A stretch of DNA of 64,000 bases, taken from UBA1723 sp045642085 (GTDB lineage Bacteria > Bacteroidota > Bacteroidia > Bacteroidales > Paludibacteraceae). Below, piece after piece: positions 32,744-39,872 of the stretch. The DNA lies in the NCBI GenBank assembly GCA_045642085.1, contig JAZUIF010000101.1, forward strand, positions 1 through 64,000, read 5' to 3'. The first letter of the stretch is position 1. Every line of letters begins with the position of its first letter. Under the pieces are notes generated by a model. It ran no database searches and was not told the origin of the DNA. It was given only the letters and a program-made list of their open reading frames with translations. The translations under genes were made by a program, and so were the position numbers.

Positions 32744-33859
32744 ATGAGAGCAAAGAAGAAAGTTAAAGAGTATGTGAAAGTATTGGAGAGGGAAAGAAAA
32801 AATGGCACTACATTATATTTGCTTTATACTCTACCAAATGGAACAAGAAAACAAGAGGCAACTGGTTTAATGCTGGTTGATAGCAGCACACCAGAGGGCA
32901 AAGCACAAAACGAGATCACCAGAAAGGCAGTTGAGAAATTGAAAGCAGAAAGGACTGCTGAAATAGTAGGTGGCAAATTTGGCATAGAAACCAGCCAGAA
33001 AGACAAAAACAAAGTGCTATTGGTTGATTATATCAATAGTTTGTTAAATGGCAGTAAAAAGGCTGAAAACACTAAAAGCAACTATAAGACATTGATTTAT
33101 CATATTCAAAGTTTCTCTACAAATACCAGACTTTGCGATGTTGATAAAAAGTGGGTGCTTTCTTATATAGATTTTCTGGAGGGAAAGAAAGCAACAAGTA
33201 TAAAGCAGTATTGCATTTTGCTTTCTGCTATTTTGGCAAAGGCAGTGAAAGACAAACTGATTTCTTCAAATGCTTTCAAAGAATTGAACAAAGAGCAAAA
33301 ACCAACGGCAAAGCGAGCCAAAAGGGAGTATCTAACAATAGAAGAACTGGATAATATTGTTGCAAAATTCCCACAAAATACCAATCTCCAGAAAGATTGT
33401 CTAAAGATGTTTTTGTTTGGGTGCTACACTGGTTTAAGATTTAGTGATATTGAGAAAATCAAATGGGAGGATCTAAAGAAAGATGCCAGCAACGGCAAAT
33501 ACTATTTTGATATTGAAATGCAGAAGACAAAAGAGATTGTGAAAGGCTATTTGTCAAAGAAGACACTGGAAGTAATAGGAGAGCCAACTGGATTGAAAGG
33601 GAATATCTTTATACCAGTAACACCAGGATCTATCAATAAATTGATAAAGAGATCTGCAAAGATGGCTGGAGTAGATAAAAACATTTGCTTTCATACCTCC
33701 AGACACACTTTTGCGGTCAATTTGTTGGCTGGTGGTATGGATATATATTCAGTTAGCCGTTTGCTTGGGCATACTGATATAAAGACCACGCAAATATATC
33801 TGGAAATGATGCCAAAGAAGCAAATAGAGGCGGCTGATTTGATAGATAAGATATTTTAG
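32744..33859 (+). CDS. Tyrosine recombinase (integrase) of the element
   Basis: 371 aa from the ATG at 32744; a TTG at 32735 is less likely. The N-terminal arm-binding domain (RKNGTTLYLLYTLPNGTRKQ) is of the Bacteroidetes integrase type. A SAM-like core-binding domain follows (about 95-185). The catalytic domain has Arg in CYTGLRFSDI, HTSRH, LLGHTDIKTT and the nucleophile Tyr in TQIYLEM. It would insert and excise the element at the 17-bp att repeat. Its gene is closest to attL. Confidence 0.92.
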   Translation: MRAKKKVKEYVKVLERERKNGTTLYLLYTLPNGTRKQEATGLMLVDSSTPEGKAQNEITRKAVEKLKAERTAEIVGGKFGIETSQKDKNKVLLVDYINSLLNGSKKAENTKSNYKTLIYHIQSFSTNTRLCDVDKKWVLSYIDFLEGKKATSIKQYCILLSAILAKAVKDKLISSNAFKELNKEQKPTAKRAKREYLTIEELDNIVAKFPQNTNLQKDCLKMFLFGCYTGLRFSDIEKIKWEDLKKDASNGKYYFDIEMQKTKEIVKGYLSKKTLEVIGEPTGLKGNIFIPVTPGSINKLIKRSAKMAGVDKNICFHTSRHTFAVNLLAGGMDIYSVSRLLGHTDIKTTQIYLEMMPKKQIEAADLIDKIF

Positions 33860-33884
33860 TAGGAACATATAATTGAAAGAGAGT

Positions 33885-35009
33885 ATGAGAAGAGAAGAAT
33901 TTGCTTTCAAATCGGTTTATGATCCAGAAACAAACACAAGAGAAAGAGAAGAAGCAGTTTTGAAGATAGGAAAGGAACTGAAAGCAGTTTTTGAAGATGC
34001 TTTGCAGTGTCGCTTTGATAAGTTTGAAGAGAGCCATTTGCTTATCTGGGAGGATCTATTTTCTTGGAATTTCACAAGGAAAGAAAGGCAGTTTCTTTTG
34101 TCTGCAATGATGGAAGATGGAGAAGAAAGCACAACATATTTAAGCGACAAAATAAGCATACTGGAGGAAGTAAAAGAGCAACTTAAAGAAGTAGAAAGTT
34201 TAGAAGACAAAGTTTCTAATATGCTTCAATATGATGATAATGGAAATTTATTGATTGATAATAATGGGTATCTGATCAATAGCCATTATTATGATTATGG
34301 GGAATTTCCTTGGGAAAGTCTTGCAGACACATTAGAAGATTATGAAGCAAAACAAAGAGAATTAGAAGAGTTAAAGGAAGATTTGCCAGAGTATTTCCCA
34401 GAGAATGTTTCAAGTTATGATTGTTTATCTTTCATTCAGTATCTAAAGGCATTTGAAACATACATTGAAGAGGGTATTTTGCCAGATTTTATAATAAGCA
34501 GAATAATAAGCAAATTATTATTACTGGAGAGAATGCAAGAGGAAGAAGCGACAAAAGAAAGGGTGGTTGATGAACTTTTCAAAGGTTTGAGCAGTGAGAA
34601 AGCAAAGAGTGGCTGGAAATGCCTTTTGAAAAAAGAAGTGGTGATTTACAATATAAAATCTGGCTATTTGGAACTATCAAAAGAGTTTAAGAAAAAATAT
34701 GTAAATAGAGGTGGTGGCTCTTATTATGCCTTTATTGGAGTTTTTTTATCTGGGCAAATAAAAGAAATAGAATTAGAAGAAGAGGCACACAACAAAATAA
34801 GAGTTTGTTATAGTTTTATAGGGAATAAAGAAATATTCTTAAATCAAATAGAAAGTGTATGTGGCGTTGATGCTCGCAATAAAGCAAATGAGTGTGTGAG
34901 AAGCAAATACCAAAATCAAAATGACAAATTCAAAGCACCAGAAAACGCATTTGATTTGTATAAAATATTGCAAGAGTTTGAAAAGGAATATGAGAGCAAA
35001 AACAAATAG
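33885..35009 (+). CDS. Unknown Glu-rich protein of the element
   Basis: 374 aa from the ATG at 33885; not recognised. Very rich in Glu and Lys, with coiled-coil-like stretches (EEVKEQLKEVESLEDKV and YEAKQRELEELKEDL), a DNNGYLINSHYYDYGEF loop and no signal peptide or membrane segment. It begins 25 bases after the integrase stop codon, so the two may be co-transcribed. In other small integrative elements this position often holds a cargo or replication-accessory gene, which cannot be decided here. Confidence 0.6.
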   Translation: MRREEFAFKSVYDPETNTREREEAVLKIGKELKAVFEDALQCRFDKFEESHLLIWEDLFSWNFTRKERQFLLSAMMEDGEESTTYLSDKISILEEVKEQLKEVESLEDKVSNMLQYDDNGNLLIDNNGYLINSHYYDYGEFPWESLADTLEDYEAKQRELEELKEDLPEYFPENVSSYDCLSFIQYLKAFETYIEEGILPDFIISRIISKLLLLERMQEEEATKERVVDELFKGLSSEKAKSGWKCLLKKEVVIYNIKSGYLELSKEFKKKYVNRGGGSYYAFIGVFLSGQIKEIELEEEAHNKIRVCYSFIGNKEIFLNQIESVCGVDARNKANECVRSKYQNQNDKFKAPENAFDLYKILQEFEKEYESKNK

Positions 35010-35154
35010 GATTGTGCTTGTTTCAGTTAATGGCAACAACAATCAAATCATAATAGGCAATGCGACAACAGAGGCTCTTTTGAGGCAATTGGAAGAGAAA
35101 GATAATATAATTGATAAGTTGTTGAAGATAATTGAAAATAAGTGTGTTATTTGA
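34990..35154 (+). CDS. Small 54-aa protein of the element
   Basis: Starts MRAKTNRIVLVSVNGNNNQI and ends with a short helix (LLRQLEEKDNIIDKLLKIIE). It overlaps the preceding gene by 20 bases. Not recognised; the amphipathic C-terminal helix suggests oligomerisation. A longer upstream start at 34921 would overlap the previous gene by 89 bases and is less likely. Confidence 0.5.
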   Translation: MRAKTNRIVLVSVNGNNNQIIIGNATTEALLRQLEEKDNIIDKLLKIIENKCVI

Positions 35155-35194
35155 AGTCTTGATAAGGAGTGAATAATATAAATCATTCTTGTTT

Positions 35195-35228
35195 AGCAGT
35201 GGTTGGCGATGCTGATCACTGCTTTTTT
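35195..35228 (+). terminator. Terminator of the integrase operon
   Basis: AGCAGTG pairs with CACTGCT, followed by six T. Confidence 0.8.
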
Positions 35229-35284
35229 GTTGGCAATATTGTCGCAATCATAATTTATTGAAGCCGTGAGAAAGCCTTGAAATC

Positions 35285-35328
35285 TGGGAAAGTTTTGGGA
35301 AAGACTTGGGAAAGGATTGGGAAAGATT
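35285..35328. repeat. Four 11-bp iteron-like repeats
   Basis: TGGGAAAG followed by three variable bases, four times in exact 11-bp register starting at 35285, 35296, 35307 and 35318. They end 26 bp before the -7 box at 35354. Confidence 0.85.
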
Positions 35329-35353
35329 AACCGATTGCTAAAAATTGCCATTA

Positions 35354-35361
35354 TACATTTG
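35354..35361 (+). promoter_or_regulatory. -7 box of the 94-aa gene
   Basis: TACATTTG, 52 bases before the ATG at 35413, directly downstream of the four iteron-like repeats. Confidence 0.55.
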
Positions 35362-35412
35362 CAGTGTGAAAGTTAGAGCGCTCAACAATCACAAAAAATT
35401 AAAAGTAAAAAG

Positions 35413-35697
35413 ATGAGTAAAATTATGAAAGGCATTAGCCTTGAGTGTTATTTACCAGAGGTAGATACACTATGGGAAATTGATAGATTTCCTATTGATG
35501 GAGTTGAGGGTGCAGAGGATCTTGACGATGTGGAACTTAAAAAGGTAGAGAGCAATGCCATTGCTCATATCAAAGTTGTAGTCAAAGCACCTTGTGTTAG
35601 TGATGATGCTTTAGCAAAACTTTTTGAGCAATTGGCAAATGTGTATAGTGGCGATGCAGAAATAAGAAGACTGCGTTTGTCTGGTGGTGTCAAATAA
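35413..35697 (+). CDS. Unknown 94-aa acidic protein of the element
   Basis: Starts MSKIMKGISLECYLPEVDTL; a second ATG at 35425 is possible. Acidic centre (GAEDLDDVELKKVE), no known motif. It has its own promoter region with four 11-bp repeats and its own strong terminator, so it is the only single-gene unit of the element. A regulator or anti-restriction-like role is conceivable but unsupported. Confidence 0.55.
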   Translation: MSKIMKGISLECYLPEVDTLWEIDRFPIDGVEGAEDLDDVELKKVESNAIAHIKVVVKAPCVSDDALAKLFEQLANVYSGDAEIRRLRLSGGVK

Positions 35698-35721
35698 GAT
35701 TTGCAGTGATTATTAATGATT

Positions 35722-35755
35722 AAATTGGGGCGGTTTTTACTGCCTCAATTTTTAA
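35722..35755 (+). terminator. Terminator between the 94-aa and HTH genes
   Basis: AAATTGGGGCGGT pairs along all 13 bases with ACTGCCTCAATTT (three G-U pairs) around TTTT, followed by TT. It excludes the upstream ATG at 35716 as the start of the next gene. Confidence 0.85.
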
Positions 35756-35760
35756 CAAAG

Positions 35761-36075
35761 ATGCCAATGAATGAGAGTTTGAAAACGCAAATTAGAGATT
35801 TGCAGATAGCACTGGAGCAAGTTTCTTCTGGTGGTGGTGAGGTGATGAACTTTGAGCAATGCTTGAAGTTGACTGGATTTTCAAAAGGTTATCTTTATAG
35901 ATTGACCAGCCAGAGAGAAATTCCACACTACAAGAAAGGAAAGTTTATTTTCTTCAAAAGAAGTGAGGTTGAGCAATGGTTGTTTGCTGAAAAAGTGAAA
36001 ACCAGAGAAGAGATTGAGAGAGAAGCAGATATTTTATTGTTGAACAAAAGCAAGCAGAAAGGAGGGTGCAAGTAA
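35761..36075 (+). CDS. Excisionase-like helix-turn-helix protein
   Basis: 104 aa from the ATG at 35761. Residues about 25-80 form a MerR-like HTH_17 domain (MNFEQCLKLTGFSKGYLYRLTSQ, IPHYKKGKFIFFKRSEVEQWL). In Bacteroidetes mobile elements such proteins are usually excisionases or regulators. No promoter is seen between the preceding terminator and this start, so transcription may come by read-through. Confidence 0.8.
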   Translation: MPMNESLKTQIRDLQIALEQVSSGGGEVMNFEQCLKLTGFSKGYLYRLTSQREIPHYKKGKFIFFKRSEVEQWLFAEKVKTREEIEREADILLLNKSKQKGGCK

Positions 36076-36635
36076 TGGCTGATATATTAGCATATTATAA
36101 ACTGGTAAATTTGCCAGATGAAACAAAAGAGAAGTGGGGCATTAAGGTTGATGCACAAAACAAAAGATATGATTGTATTGCGTCTGCTTATCACTGGGGA
36201 GGCATAGAGGCACTAAAAACCAAATCTGGCAACGGCAAAGGGCAATTCAAACTTGTTAAGATAGATGCTGGCAATTTTGTTGAAGCAAAACCAGAGAGGC
36301 TTGGAGAGTTTGCGTTGAAAGGTGCTGGCAATATCAATTTTTCAAGCATACACCTTATAAGCACTGATTTACTAAATGGCTTTTATGTTGGCACTGGTGA
36401 GCCTCCAAAGGGCAAAACGATCTTAAAAGGAAAGAAAACAAATCCTTTGTTTGACTACACAAACGATGGCTTTGTAGTGCTTATTTCTCCAGATTGGGAA
36501 TGTATGGAAGTGTTGGTTTATCATAATGCCAGAAACTTTGTAAAGGCTTGTGCTTTGGGGTTGGTAGATGATGAAGAAGAGTGGAAGAAACTGGAGCAAT
36601 TAAGAAAGGAGGCAAAACCCTTTTTTGAATACTAA
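36075..36635 (+). CDS. Unknown protein of the element, coupled to the HTH gene
   Basis: 186 aa; starts on the last base of the HTH stop codon (TAATG), so translation is coupled. Not recognised. It contains WGIKVDAQNKRYDCIASAY, a run of Gly/Lys turns (LKTKSGNGKGQF) and the end WKKLEQLRKEAKPFFEY. No signal peptide or membrane helix. The position next to Rep suggests a replication-accessory role (inference). Confidence 0.55.
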   Translation: MADILAYYKLVNLPDETKEKWGIKVDAQNKRYDCIASAYHWGGIEALKTKSGNGKGQFKLVKIDAGNFVEAKPERLGEFALKGAGNINFSSIHLISTDLLNGFYVGTGEPPKGKTILKGKKTNPLFDYTNDGFVVLISPDWECMEVLVYHNARNFVKACALGLVDDEEEWKKLEQLRKEAKPFFEY

Positions 36636-36671
36636 AATAATAACCGCCAAAATATACAAATTTTGTATTGC

Positions 36672-36703
36672 AAGAAGCACTGGTTTTTGCTGGTGCTTCT
36701 TCT
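36672..36703 (+). terminator. Terminator before the rep gene
   Basis: GAAGCAC pairs with GTGCTTC around 12 nt, followed by TTCTC. The downstream T-run is weak. Confidence 0.6.
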
Positions 36704-36726
36704 CTATTCACTAAAATTGAAATGCT

Positions 36727-37641
36727 ATGTATGACACAATAAGAGCCGTTTATCAAGGTGAACTTGCAGAAATTGGACTGATGCCACACAAAGAAATGTT
36801 TGTTGAAAATATAGATGCTTCTGGAGTGTTCAAAGGCTATAAGGCAAAATATAAGAATTTCTATATATGCCTATATTTGAGCCATAGAATAACAATAGAG
36901 GGCAGTTTGAGCCGTTTTGCATTTGGTGAGAATTTCAGCACTATGACCAGAGCAACGGCAAAAGAAGCAGTTGAAGAGATATGCAATTTTTGTGCAATAC
37001 CTCCAGAGTGTTTCACAATTACAAGGCTGGATCTTTCAACCATTATGCCAATGACTACAAAAATAGAAGTGTTGCAGAATGTTCTGGGAACTGCACCACG
37101 TTTGAAGAGGTGGCCTTGTGGCAAAAATGGCATATATTGGGGCAGTCAGCAACGGCAACTTGTGATATATGATAAATCACTTTGGGCAAAGGAAACAAAG
37201 ACTGATTTGCCAGAGATATTGAAAGGAGGTGGCTGGTTAAGAGCAGAATTAAGACTGCAAAAGAACATAACAAACCAGACAAAGAGCAATGCCAGTTTGT
37301 CTTTGCTTTATGATGAAGACTTTTATTTGCGAGTGTGTAAACTATGGCAGTCACATTTTCTTTCAATAAAGAAACAATCTGGAGGCATATTCCAGAAGAA
37401 GACCAGCACACAAAGAGAGGCACTTGGGCAATTTATAGCAATGTTGCAAAGTGGTGATGGAGATTTGTTTGAAAGAATGCTGATGCAAGCAAGTGCAAAT
37501 TGTGAGAAGTCTGGAGAGAGAAACCGATTTAAGCAGATTGTCAAAAAGCACATTGAAAAGCATAGTGAGCCAGATGAAAAGAAAGATGCCATTTTTAGCA
37601 AGTTTCAACGGCAAATTAAAGCAAGTATTGCCAGCCATTGA
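36727..37641 (+). CDS. Rolling-circle-type replication initiation protein (phage gene II/X or Rep_trans-like)
   Basis: 304 aa. The signature pieces are ITRLDLSTIMP (the RxD strand), GIYWGSQQRQLVIYDKS and LRAELRLQKNI, as in initiators of filamentous-phage gene II/X and RstA/Rep_trans type. The catalytic Tyr cannot be assigned with certainty. It should nick one strand of the circular form at an origin, most likely in the repeat- and hairpin-rich region downstream (37768-37940). No Walker A motif is present. Confidence 0.72.
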   Translation: MYDTIRAVYQGELAEIGLMPHKEMFVENIDASGVFKGYKAKYKNFYICLYLSHRITIEGSLSRFAFGENFSTMTRATAKEAVEEICNFCAIPPECFTITRLDLSTIMPMTTKIEVLQNVLGTAPRLKRWPCGKNGIYWGSQQRQLVIYDKSLWAKETKTDLPEILKGGGWLRAELRLQKNITNQTKSNASLSLLYDEDFYLRVCKLWQSHFLSIKKQSGGIFQKKTSTQREALGQFIAMLQSGDGDLFERMLMQASANCEKSGERNRFKQIVKKHIEKHSEPDEKKDAIFSKFQRQIKASIASH

Positions 37642-37767
37642 AAAGACCATTTGGCGGTTATGTATCTACATTCCAAAATATACATTTTTTGTGTTTTTCT
37701 ATATGTTGTTTTTTATGTTTGAATATGGCACTATGATAGAACATAAAGCGAGAGTGAAGCAAGAGAA

Positions 37768-37940
37768 AATGTTACAAATGTGACACTAAAGATAAGACAC
37801 GAAGTAAGAATGAACAAAGAGGAAAATGCAACACTAAAGAGAAATGAAGCAGTGAGGAAGCAGTGAGAAATGCAACAAATGCAACACTATAAAGAGTGAC
37901 TTTCATAGGGTCACTACGCGCGCACGTGTAGGGTGCAAAA
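37768..37940. other. Origin-like region of the element
   Basis: Three copies of AAATG(C/T)(A/G)ACACTA with an AAGA tail (starting 37776, 37824 and 37877). These are followed by the hairpin AGTGAC-N9-GTCACT (37895-37915) and a GC-rich ACGCGCGCACGTG. This combination of iterons, hairpin and GC-rich nick-site candidate next to rep suggests the replication origin or transfer origin. Confidence 0.55.
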
Positions 37941-38289
37941 TAAGAGAATTAGCACAAGAGAAACACAAGAAAACGGCTATAAGCGGTTATTTTCTTATAC
38001 TCATACACGCACGTAAAAAGAAGTTGTTGAAGTTGTTTCTGGTGGATCTTTATGGAGAATGAAGAAGAAGCCAGCAAACCAGCCTCACCAGATGAGAAAT
38101 AGATATTATCTTTGTGTGTGGTTTAAGGTAGATGAAGCAGAAGAGCAACTGCCAGCCAGCGACCACACAAGAAAGAATTTAATTATATGTTATATAAAGC
38201 CAGTCTGCTTGTTGAAAGTAGGCTGGTTTTTTCTATATTTGTACCAAACACAACAAAAATGGCTCAAAAAGAGGTTGAAAAAGTCTATT
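37941..38289. other. Gene-poor right part of the element
   Basis: About 350 bases. Contains AACGGCTATAAGCGGTTATT (37973-37992) and a terminator hairpin at 38198-38232. A 90-codon frame at 38059 runs through that terminator and shows no family resemblance. Confidence 0.5.
38198..38232 (+). terminator. Terminator near the right end of the element
   Basis: CCAGTCT pairs with AGGCTGG (one G-U) around 13 nt, followed by TTTTTTC. Confidence 0.7.
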
Positions 38290-38308
38290 TTGTTGCATTT
38301 TGTTGCAC
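38290..38308. repeat. Right arm-type repeat pair of the element
   Basis: TTGTTGCA at 38290 and 38300, in the same orientation as the pair at 32677 and 32688. Candidate integrase arm-binding sites. Confidence 0.6.
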
Positions 38309-38369
38309 TATGTAAGGGTAGTTTGTTATAAGTTGCTAAATATCACAATGATATATCAAGTTTGATAAA

Positions 38370-38386
38370 TTTGATTTACTAATTTG
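38370..38386. repeat. attR, 17-bp direct repeat
   Basis: TTTGATTTACTAATTTG, identical to attL. The esterase terminator begins two bases later. Confidence 0.85.
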
Positions 38387-38424
38387 TAAAAGCTTGCCCT
38401 ATTAGTCCGGGGCAAGCTTTTTTA
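38387..38424 (+). terminator. Displaced terminator of the CE1 esterase gene
   Basis: AAAAGCTTGCCC pairs with GGGCAAGCTTTT, followed by TT. Joining attL to attR would put it about 20 bases after the esterase stop codon. Confidence 0.85.
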
Positions 38425-38457
38425 TTGTTGAGACATCGTGGATGAAGAAAAAATGAT

Positions 38458-38465
38458 TATATTTG
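38458..38465 (+). promoter_or_regulatory. -7 box of the 55-aa/GNAT pair
   Basis: TATATTTG, 60 bases before the ATG at 38526. Confidence 0.5.
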
Positions 38466-38525
38466 CATAAGATTTTTTGAAAAAAGAGTCTATTGGGAAA
38501 ATAAATGATTAACTAACAGAGTATT

Positions 38526-38693
38526 ATGACAAGACCAATTAGAAATACACCAATCCTTACTGGTAAAGATGCAACGACCTTTATCCAATCTGCATCCACA
38601 ACACCTTCGGAAGAAATCCGCAGAGCAGAACGTAATCGCATAGAAGATAGTGTGAACAAACTAAAGATGTTTTTGTCTAAGTTGCCTAAATAA
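38526..38693 (+). CDS. Small 55-aa protein, probable antitoxin of the GNAT toxin
   Basis: Starts MTRPIRNTPILTGKDATTF and continues with a charged helix (SEEIRRAERNRIEDSVNKL) and LPK. Three bases separate it from the GNAT gene. The order small helical protein then acetyltransferase, with this pattern, is that of type II antitoxins paired with GNAT toxins. No ribbon-helix-helix fold can be shown by eye, so the family name is left open. Confidence 0.72.
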   Translation: MTRPIRNTPILTGKDATTFIQSASTTPSEEIRRAERNRIEDSVNKLKMFLSKLPK

Positions 38694-38696
38694 AAT

Positions 38697-39251
38697 ATGG
38701 AGAAAAATTCAGGTATTATAAGACTTACATCAGAGCACGTCATACTTCCTTTTGATTGCGGAGATAATGATATAAATGATTTTTTAGTGAGTGATGCGAA
38801 AGCATATCAAGAAAAGCTGCTTGCAGTTACATATTTGATAGAATCCGCAGGAAAGACAGTGTTGTACTTCTGCCTTTCAAATGACAAAATTACATCTATT
38901 GAACATACTAATGGCTTTTGGCGTAAGTTAAAGACATTGTTCCCACATAGCAAGCATAGACGTGATTATCCTGCGGTCAAGATAGGGAGAATTGGAGTTG
39001 ACTTTGCTTACCAAAAATCAGGTATTGGTTTAGGATCTATGGTTTTAGATTATATAAAACATTGGATGGTAACGGATAATAAGACAGGATGTCGATTTAT
39101 AACAGTTGACGCTTATAGACAGGCAGTCCCATTTTATGAAAAAAATGGTTTTTTGTTTATGGGTAACGATGAGCGTAAACGTTATGAAGACGGTAAAGGA
39201 CATACTATAGCAATGTATTATGACTTGCAGAATGTGTCTGCCGTATGGTAA
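38697..39251 (+). CDS. GNAT acetyltransferase, probable toxin
   Basis: 184 aa. Typical GNAT layout with the acetyl-CoA loop in VGRIGVDFAYQKSGIGLGSMVLDYI and the last strand CRFITVDAYRQAVPFYEKNGF. The start IIRLTSEHVILPFDCGDNDINDFL (split here by function) is that of TacT/AtaT-like toxins, which acetylate aminoacyl-tRNA. Translation should be coupled to the 55-aa upstream gene. Confidence 0.78.
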   Translation: MEKNSGIIRLTSEHVILPFDCGDNDINDFLVSDAKAYQEKLLAVTYLIESAGKTVLYFCLSNDKITSIEHTNGFWRKLKTLFPHSKHRRDYPAVKIGRIGVDFAYQKSGIGLGSMVLDYIKHWMVTDNKTGCRFITVDAYRQAVPFYEKNGFLFMGNDERKRYEDGKGHTIAMYYDLQNVSAVW

Positions 39252-39277
39252 AGTAAACAATAGCAAATCAAAAGAGC

Positions 39278-39745
39278 ATGGATTACGAGAAAAGAATAGA
39301 GAGGGCAGTGGAACTGTTCAATAGTGGTTTCAACTGTTCGCAATCGGTGGTGGCAGCCTTTGCCGACATGTATGGCTTCACTGAAGAGCAGGCGTTGAGA
39401 ATGTCGGCTTCGTTTGGTGGCGGAATAAGTAGAATGCGAGAGACGTGTGGAGCCGCATGTGGAATGTTTATGCTTGCTGGATTGGAGTGTGGACAGACTG
39501 ATCCTAAAGACGCAGCAGCAAAATCGTTGAACTATAAGGTGGTGCAGGAGATGGCTGCAAAGTTTAAGGAGCAGAACGGATCAATCAAATGTGCCGACTT
39601 GTTGGGCCAACTTAAAGAGAAGAAGACGACGCATGTGCCAGAGGCTCGTACTGCTGAATACTATTCTAAGCGTCCTTGTCCACGTATGGTGGAGTGTGCG
39701 GCGAGAATCTGGGTTGACAAACTGAAGGAATTGAGAGGAGAATAA
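39278..39745 (+). CDS. C_GCAxxG_C_C family redox protein
   Basis: 155 aa. Cys pattern FNCSQSV, ETCGAACGMFMLAGLECG, IKCADLLG and RPCPRMVECAARI gives the family's C-GCAxxG-C-C signature (GAACG here). Members are predicted redox or metal-binding proteins of anaerobes, sometimes linked to split-Soret cytochromes. Function of this one is unknown. It is separated from the GNAT gene by 26 bases and followed by a hairpin. Confidence 0.85.
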   Translation: MDYEKRIERAVELFNSGFNCSQSVVAAFADMYGFTEEQALRMSASFGGGISRMRETCGAACGMFMLAGLECGQTDPKDAAAKSLNYKVVQEMAAKFKEQNGSIKCADLLGQLKEKKTTHVPEARTAEYYSKRPCPRMVECAARIWVDKLKELRGE

Positions 39746-39750
39746 AAATA

Positions 39751-39778
39751 GGGCATGCCATTTCGACATGCCCTTCTT
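39751..39778. terminator. Bidirectional terminator-like hairpin
   Basis: GGGCATG pairs with CATGCCC around 9 nt, followed by TTCTT on the plus strand and preceded by an A-run. It ends the C_GCAxxG_C_C gene and may also end cysK from the other side. Confidence 0.7.
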
Positions 39779-39837
39779 GATTAAAACGATTTATAGCGGA
39801 CAGATTGAAAACTATCCATACATATTTACCGACCATA

Positions 39838-39865
39838 GTGGGCAACCACAAGGGATTGCCCCTAC
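39838..39865. repeat. REP-like palindrome, family B, copy 2
   Basis: GTGGGCAACCACAAGGGATT followed by GCCCCTAC; GGGCAA and TTGCCC face each other. Confidence 0.65.
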
Positions 39866-39872
39866 GAACTGA

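Larger units (their letters stand above)
32546..38386. mobile_element. 5.8-kb integrated element with tyrosine integrase and rolling-circle-type Rep
   Basis: Bounded by the 17-bp direct repeat TTTGATTTACTAATTTG at 32546-32562 and 38370-38386. It holds an integrase, two proteins of unknown function, a small 54-aa gene, a 94-aa gene, an excisionase-like HTH gene, another unknown gene and a Rep gene, all on the plus strand, then a 0.7-kb origin-like region. Codon and word use differ from the chromosome: I found no GTCGAC in it, although that hexamer is very common outside. No capsid, Zot ATPase, relaxase or resistance gene was recognised, so it is probably a plasmid-like or satellite integrative element. 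Confidence 0.85.

Noticed and set aside
35716..35760. Upstream ATG of the HTH gene at 35716
   Set aside because: The segment is occupied by a 13-bp terminator hairpin of the previous gene; the ATG at 35761 follows it directly.
38059..38331. 90-codon frame in the right part of the element
   Set aside because: It reads through a terminator hairpin with a T-run at 38198-38232 and shows no domain pattern.
32546..38386. Filamentous (inovirus-like) prophage
   Set aside because: Size and Rep type fit, but there is no Zot-type ATPase, no coat-like small membrane proteins and no secretin.
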